Positions 34,004 through 38,577 of a stretch of DNA of 38,577 nucleotides are shown piece by piece. Below the pieces are notes generated by a model. That model saw only the letters and a program-made list of their open reading frames with translations, made no database searches and was not told the DNA's origin. Each line of letters begins with the position of its first letter. The stretch's first letter is position 1. The stretch is from B1Sed10-231 sp046483385. Its GTDB lineage: Bacteria; Planctomycetota; Brocadiia; SM23-32. A program made the position numbers and the translations under genes. The stretch is taken from assembly GCA_046483385.1 (NCBI GenBank), contig JAWODG010000207.1, positions 1 to 38,577 on the forward strand, read 5' to 3'.

Positions 34004-36277
34004 ATGATCCCAAACGCATGTCTGATTGCCATCGTCATCGTCCTTCTTGCCAGTTTCAGCTCAGAAACCGGCGCGGGGGCGGCCGAGGAACCTTCGCCCT
34101 TTGATCCCGCGGTCTTCGCCGACCCGCCGAACGAATACCGGCCGCTGCGGTTGGTGCACGGCATCGACCGCATCCCGCGCGACATCGGCGAGGCGGAGCA
34201 AAAGGCCAAGATCGATGAAACGCTGACATACCTGGGCACCCTGGGAATCGGCGGCATCGTCACCAACGTGGGCTCCGATGACTACCTGAGGAGCGAAGCG
34301 CAATGGGAGTTCTATCGGCAGGTGCTGCGCGCAGCCCACGAGAAGGGGCTTGTCCTGTGGCTCTACGACGAGAAGGGCTACCCCAGCGGCACGGCGGGCG
34401 GCATCGTAACCCGGGCAAATCCCGAGTACCTGGCGCAGGGGCTGGCCTGCTATACGACACATACGGCTGGTCCCGCCGAAGTGGTCCAGCACCTGCCGCT
34501 CAGCTGCCGGTCCTTCGAGTGGGCCTGCGCCTTTCCCCGCGGCTCTCAGCCGACGGCGGGCAGCGTGCGGGACATCAGCGATCAGGTTGACGAGTGGGGA
34601 ACCCTCCGCTGGAGCGCGCCGGAAGGCGACTGGGCCGTCCTCTACATGGCACGGCGCGTTATGTACGAAGGCACCTTCTCCACGGCCGTCCCCTCCCGTC
34701 ACACGCCGACGCGGCCGTACATCGACACGCTCAACGAGGACGCCGTGCGCGCCTTCCTGCGCGTGACACACGAGCAGTACGCCCGCCGCACCCCACCCGA
34801 ATTGTGGGAGCACGTGCGGGCGGTCTTCACGGACGAACCGCTCATCGCGTATCACTACACCGGCGGCGACCCGAGGGAGTGGGACGACCGGGAACCGGTG
34901 ATGGACGAGCCGCTGTTCACCGACCGGCCGCCAGCCGTGCCGTGGACCGACGACCTGCCGGAGGAGTTCCGGAGCAAGGCGGGATACGACCTCCGGCCGC
35001 ACCTCTATGCCCTGTTCACGTCCAGCGAACCGGGAGCCGCTTACGTGCGCCAGGACTTCTGGGACCTGGTCACGGAGAGGTATTCGCGCGCCTACTTCGG
35101 GCAGATCGCCGACTGGTGCGCACAGCACGGCACCGCCCTGTCCGGCCACGTGCTGGCCGAGGAGAGCATGTGGGGCAACCTCATGTTCGAAGGCAGCCTG
35201 ATGCGGGTCCTGCGGCCCATGCAGATACCCGGTATAGACATACTGACGGCCGATCCGGAGGCCATCTCGGAAGGCACCTTCATGGCGGCGAAGGCGGCCT
35301 CTTCAGCCGCTCACCTGACGGGCAGGAAGACAGTGCATTGCGAGTGCTGCGCCTTCCGACCGCTGCCCTCGGGGGACAAGCTCGGGCTCGAAGAGTTCAT
35401 CGCCCAGGCGAACATGCTTCAGGTGATGGGCGTCAATCTCTTCACCCTCTACCAGAACCAGCGTCAGATCGGCGAGGAGAGGTTCCGGCAGTACACCGAC
35501 TACGCTGCTCGCCTCAGCCTGCTGCTGCGGGGCGGGCGCCACGTGTGCGACATCGCCGTGCTGTATCCCGACCGCTCAGGGTGGGCCTGGTGGACGCCCT
35601 CCGGCCGGCGCACCGGGCCGGAGCCGGGGGCCGATGGAACACAGCGGGCGTTCGGTCAAGTCGCCGCCACGTATGGGAAGGTGTGTCGGAAGCTGGCCCA
35701 GCACCAGTTGGACTTCGACATCGTGGACGAACGCGCCATCCGTGAGGCCGAGATGCGGGAGGGCGCCATGCGGATTTCCGACGAAGCCTATGGGCTTATC
35801 GTCCTTCCGCGGCCGGCCGCGCTGGAACTGGCCACCGCGGAAGCGTTGCGGAGCTTCTGCGCGGCGGGAGGCCGCCTGATCAGCGTGGGGCAGAAGCCAC
35901 GGCTTGCTGACTCGAAGGCGAACCAGGACGCGTTTGACCGCGTGATGGATGAACTGTTCGGTGAGGACGGCTCCGGCGTTGTGATCTCGGCCGCCGAACT
36001 GCCGGGGCACATCCAGGACGTCCACGAAGTGGACCTGGAACTTTCCGAACCGAACCGCCGGATCTTCTACACGCATCGCCGCCGGGACGGCCGCGACCTC
36101 TACTTCATCGTCAACAACGCTTCGGAGCCGGTCACCTTGCGGCCCAGGTTGAGGGTTCCCGGCCCTTATCGGCTATACCGGCCGCTGAGCGGCGAGATCC
36201 AGGAGGCCGGCAAGGAACCTGAACTGCCCCTCGAACCATACGAAGGGGCCTTCCTGGTGACGTACCGTTCGGAATGA
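34004..36277 (+). CDS. Secreted GH106-like glycoside hydrolase
   Basis: A 757-residue exported protein. The ATG at 34004, with AAGGA eight bases upstream, is preferred over GTG 33938. Residues 1-25 are a signal peptide (CLIAIVIVLLASFSS). A TIM-barrel-type region follows with GTLGIGGIVTNVGSDDYL and LWLYDEKGYPSG, a pattern I associate with the large bacterial proteins related to family GH106 alpha-L-rhamnosidases. FTDEPLIAYH and LAEESMWGN carry acidic residues that could be catalytic. The C-terminus is a beta domain. It probably cleaves a sulfated or rhamnose-containing glycan with the upstream sulfatase. The family call is moderate. Confidence 0.7.
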   Translation: MIPNACLIAIVIVLLASFSSETGAGAAEEPSPFDPAVFADPPNEYRPLRLVHGIDRIPRDIGEAEQKAKIDETLTYLGTLGIGGIVTNVGSDDYLRSEAQWEFYRQVLRAAHEKGLVLWLYDEKGYPSGTAGGIVTRANPEYLAQGLACYTTHTAGPAEVVQHLPLSCRSFEWACAFPRGSQPTAGSVRDISDQVDEWGTLRWSAPEGDWAVLYMARRVMYEGTFSTAVPSRHTPTRPYIDTLNEDAVRAFLRVTHEQYARRTPPELWEHVRAVFTDEPLIAYHYTGGDPREWDDREPVMDEPLFTDRPPAVPWTDDLPEEFRSKAGYDLRPHLYALFTSSEPGAAYVRQDFWDLVTERYSRAYFGQIADWCAQHGTALSGHVLAEESMWGNLMFEGSLMRVLRPMQIPGIDILTADPEAISEGTFMAAKAASSAAHLTGRKTVHCECCAFRPLPSGDKLGLEEFIAQANMLQVMGVNLFTLYQNQRQIGEERFRQYTDYAARLSLLLRGGRHVCDIAVLYPDRSGWAWWTPSGRRTGPEPGADGTQRAFGQVAATYGKVCRKLAQHQLDFDIVDERAIREAEMREGAMRISDEAYGLIVLPRPAALELATAEALRSFCAAGGRLISVGQKPRLADSKANQDAFDRVMDELFGEDGSGVVISAAELPGHIQDVHEVDLELSEPNRRIFYTHRRRDGRDLYFIVNNASEPVTLRPRLRVPGPYRLYRPLSGEIQEAGKEPELPLEPYEGAFLVTYRSE

Positions 36278-36316
36278 GAAGTCGGACCGCGTACCGCGCA
36301 CCACCGCCGGGCCGAT

Positions 36317-37270
36317 TCACGTCCAGCCCACGAAGCCGCCGGCCACAAAGGCGACGTACGCCGCAATAAGCACGACGCCCGCCCAGCGCGGCATCCTACG
36401 GGAAACCATCAGCAGCGAGATGAACATGATGGTGGCCAGCGCCACCGGCAGGTAAAAGTCAAGCACGGGCGTGCCCACCTCAACCGGGCGTACGAGGGCG
36501 ATGATGCCCGCGTTGAACAGGAAGAAGGCCAGCACCGAGCCGACCACGTTCCCGAAGGTAATGTCCGCGCGCCCTTTCATGGCGGCCGGCAGTTCGCGCG
36601 CCAACTCCTCGATGCTGACCAGGAACGCCAGGATGGTCATTCCGAACAGCGTGTCGGAGATGCCGATGGCCTCGACCAGGTGCTGCGCCGAGCGGACGAG
36701 CAGTTCGCTGCCAGCGATGATGGCCACCAGCGAGACGACGAAAAGCGCCAGCGACTTCCACCGCCCGGGGGCTTCTTCCTCCTCGAGGACCTCCTCGACC
36801 TCTCCGCCCGGCTCGATGTCCAGCCCCCGTCTGCTGAGGAAGACAAGAAACAGCACGGCCACGCCGAAGCCCAGCAGCAGTAAGAGGCCGTCAAGCCGGG
36901 ACAGCAGGCCGTCCCGCGCCAGCACTGCCAGCAACGCGCCGGCCGCCACGGGAACCATTAGCACGGACCGCGGGGCCTTCCCGAACTTCATGGGCGCGAA
37001 CACGGCCGTCAAGCCGAACGCCAGAGCGATGGCCACCATGGCCGCGCCGACGATGGCTCCGAGCGCTATGCCGTGGGAGCCTTCGAACGACCCCACGGCC
37101 CCCACACCCAGGTTCTCCGGGTCAAAGCCGATGAAGACCACGCTCAGGATGAAGGCGCTCACGCCGAAGCCCAGCGACGTGCCGACCACGCCCTCGACCA
37201 GTTTCTCCGCAAAATAGACGACAAGCGCAAGGCCGACGACGAATAACACAACGGCAAGCGCGGTGTTCAC
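36317..37270 (-). CDS. Sodium/calcium exchanger-like membrane transporter (CaCA family)
   Basis: A 317-residue polytopic protein starting at GTG 37270 after GGGGGAG. Two halves of about five membrane helices each flank an acidic loop (about residues 150-170, EEVLEEEEAPG). The alpha repeats are present in altered form: FEGSHGIALGAIVGAAM in the first half and SIEELARELPAAMKG followed by FGNVVGSVLAFFLFNAG in the second, where the family usually has GTSxPE and GNxxGSN. It should exchange cations such as sodium for calcium. It lies downstream of the transglutaminase gene across a hairpin. Confidence 0.85.
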   Translation of the reverse strand: MNTALAVVLFVVGLALVVYFAEKLVEGVVGTSLGFGVSAFILSVVFIGFDPENLGVGAVGSFEGSHGIALGAIVGAAMVAIALAFGLTAVFAPMKFGKAPRSVLMVPVAAGALLAVLARDGLLSRLDGLLLLLGFGVAVLFLVFLSRRGLDIEPGGEVEEVLEEEEAPGRWKSLALFVVSLVAIIAGSELLVRSAQHLVEAIGISDTLFGMTILAFLVSIEELARELPAAMKGRADITFGNVVGSVLAFFLFNAGIIALVRPVEVGTPVLDFYLPVALATIMFISLLMVSRRMPRWAGVVLIAAYVAFVAGGFVGWT

Positions 37271-37312
37271 ACGTTACTTCTCCCCCTCACGGAATAACCC
37301 GCTCGAAAGCCC

Positions 37313-37348
37313 GGGAGGGGCGCACTGGATGTTCGGGGCGCCCCTCCC
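37313..37348 (-). terminator. Hairpin between transglutaminase-like and exchanger genes
   Basis: GGGAGGGGCG (37313-37322) pairs perfectly with CGCCCCTCCC (37339-37348) around a 16-base loop. On the minus strand it is followed by only a short T run (GGGCTTTCG), so termination is plausible but not certain. Confidence 0.5.
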
Positions 37349-37357
37349 GCCGGCACG

Positions 37358-38338
37358 TCAGCCGCGGTCCTTTCGGCCGCCGGATTTCGAGCCGCCCGAC
37401 TCTTTGCGCTCAAAAGCGAACACGACCTTCGTCTCGGCCCTCTTGCCGCCGATCTCGAGGACCGGATAGGCGAGGAAGTTGATGGGGCCGGAAGCCGGCC
37501 CGGGCTCGACCTCGATGTCGCGGCCCCGGCTCAGCTCGATCCGGTTGGCCGGGTGATGGCCGAAGAAGTAGGTGGAGAGGCTGGAGTATTTGTCCGCCTC
37601 GCTGATGTCCACCGGCCACCACTTGCCGTCGGCGTAGAACTCCACCCAGCAGTGGTATCCGTCCACGCCGCCGTCGTTGCGCTCGGAGGGTATGCCCGCT
37701 CCGATGGCGAACCGTGCGGGTATGCCGACGCTCCGGGCAAGGGCGATGAAATAGGCGTGGAAGTCCGTGCAGTTGCCCGTACGCACGTCGCACGCATAGA
37801 CGGCGTCGCCCTGGCCCCATCCGGAACCGTGCTTGATGTAGCTCATCCGGTCAATGACGTGGTCGTAGATGGCCCGTGCGCGCCTGAGGTCGGTCTTCTT
37901 CCCCTCCGTCACCTCCAGCGCAATCGCACTGAAGTCGCCGCCTATGGGCACAAGGCGATCGGCACTCAGGTACCTCGCCGGGTCCGGCGCCTCCGCCTCG
38001 TACGCCGCCTTCTCCAGGCGTTCGACGTGGTAAACGATCTCCACGACCTCACCGCTGTGCTCGGGCCCGAACTCCAGAAAGAGAATCTTGTTGCCGTGCT
38101 CGGGCTCCTCCAGAACACGCCGTTTTCCGGGCGTGCGCATCTCCTTTACCGTCACGGTCTGAAACCGGTCCGAGGTTGCCAGCGGCAGCCACATTCGTGC
38201 GCTTTCGGTGATCTCGGGCAGCGTCGCGCGATAGAGGAAGTCGAACTTGTCGCGCCCCCTCACGACGCCGAGCAGGCGCGGCGACACGTTCTTCGCCGAA
38301 ACCCGGTGCCACGTGCCGTCCCCCACCAAGAACCACAA
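37358..38338 (-). CDS. Transglutaminase-like protein, probably truncated at its N-terminus
   Basis: The frame gives 326 residues from a TTG at 38338. The transglutaminase-like core has the catalytic Cys in TGNCTDFHAYFIALARSVGI (C190), the His in DGYHCWVEFYADGKW and the Asp in PVDISEADK. An N-terminal beta domain (residues about 30-120, FLYRATLPEITESARMWLP) is typical of bacterial relatives, some of which act as proteases or cross-link proteins. The C-terminus is basic and Gly/Ser-rich. The start is doubtful: it lies exactly where GC-rich sequence gives way to AT-rich RHS sequence, and no signal peptide precedes the beta domain, so the original 5' end is probably lost. Confidence 0.8.
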   Translation of the reverse strand: MWFLVGDGTWHRVSAKNVSPRLLGVVRGRDKFDFLYRATLPEITESARMWLPLATSDRFQTVTVKEMRTPGKRRVLEEPEHGNKILFLEFGPEHSGEVVEIVYHVERLEKAAYEAEAPDPARYLSADRLVPIGGDFSAIALEVTEGKKTDLRRARAIYDHVIDRMSYIKHGSGWGQGDAVYACDVRTGNCTDFHAYFIALARSVGIPARFAIGAGIPSERNDGGVDGYHCWVEFYADGKWWPVDISEADKYSSLSTYFFGHHPANRIELSRGRDIEVEPGPASGPINFLAYPVLEIGGKRAETKVVFAFERKESGGSKSGGRKDRG

Positions 38339-38460
38339 GCTAAGCCTCTACTATCAAATAAGACTATTGGATTATTATCAGCGTAGGAGTAGAAATTTAT
38401 ACCCCCATCAAGCCCAATAGGGTCTGGCAATAAATATCGACCAATGTTCGATAACAACAT
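38339..38460 (-). pseudogene. RHS repeat-associated core fragment
   Basis: On the minus strand the frame reads NIGRYLLPDPIGLDGGINFY, then SYADNNPIVLFDSRGLAC, the signature end of RHS-repeat core domains. The usual preceding YYxP part is missing; a TAA stands in this frame just before the ATG at 38460. Codons are AT-rich, unlike all neighbours. It is therefore a displaced fragment. In intact proteins a variable toxin tip follows this core. The last 117 bases to the window edge show no recognisable gene. Confidence 0.75.
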
Positions 38461-38577
38461 CGCTTACAAGGCCGGAAGGAGTGACTCTGAATCCCTGCTT
38501 TTCATAAGCGCCGGCAGCTGCTTTTGCAGTGTGCGCGTTAACCGGCGTGGCCTGGGGGGCGGCCCGCGAGCCGAACT

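Overview
The window is GC-rich bacterial DNA. It carries a class II (B12-dependent) ribonucleotide reductase, pyruvate phosphate dikinase, a Tat-exported sulfatase, rhamnosidase-type glycoside hydrolases, an RHS fragment and several families of degenerate intergenic repeats. This suggests an environmental, polysaccharide-degrading bacterium, most likely of the PVC group (Planctomycetota, Lentisphaerota or Kiritimatiellota) or a neighbouring candidate phylum. No ribosomal or other phylogenetic marker is present, so this is an inference. Several promoters can be read directly and share a TTGACx-N17-TAnnnT layout.

Positions 1 to about 8677 are the right part of an integrated, replicating mobile element. 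In order it carries a partial Cys-rich gene, a lower-GC stretch without a secure gene, three small accessory genes, a duplicated leader, a large primase-helicase, an iteron and long-hairpin region that looks like an origin, an excisionase-like protein, a small recombinase-associated protein and a large serine recombinase. The recombinase reading frame runs through an antisense tRNA-Pro(UGG) gene, which marks the integration site. No phage structural genes are visible.

Positions 8776 to 20694 are chromosomal-type genes: a GH4 enzyme, a zinc-ribbon membrane protein, a GH78 rhamnosidase, pyruvate phosphate dikinase, a lipoprotein, TsaB, a UspA protein and NrdJ. The last four are closely packed on one strand.

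Positions 20695 to 30500 are an accessory zone punctuated by composite repeats built from short modules. Two repeat copies in opposite orientation bound a 3.9-kb segment (22310-26216). It holds an HNH endonuclease, the tail of a lost DNA methyltransferase, a three-gene operon ending in a HEPN protein, and a frameshifted small gene. A second inverted pair (27683 and 30434) bounds an unusual PilZ-GspE ATPase and a small membrane protein. Between them lies a spore-photoproduct-lyase-like radical SAM protein.

Positions 30501 to 38577 hold a lipopolysaccharide-kinase-like protein divergent from a sulfatase / GH106-like hydrolase pair, a cation exchanger, a transglutaminase-like protein that appears truncated at its N-terminus, and an abruptly AT-rich RHS fragment at the right edge.
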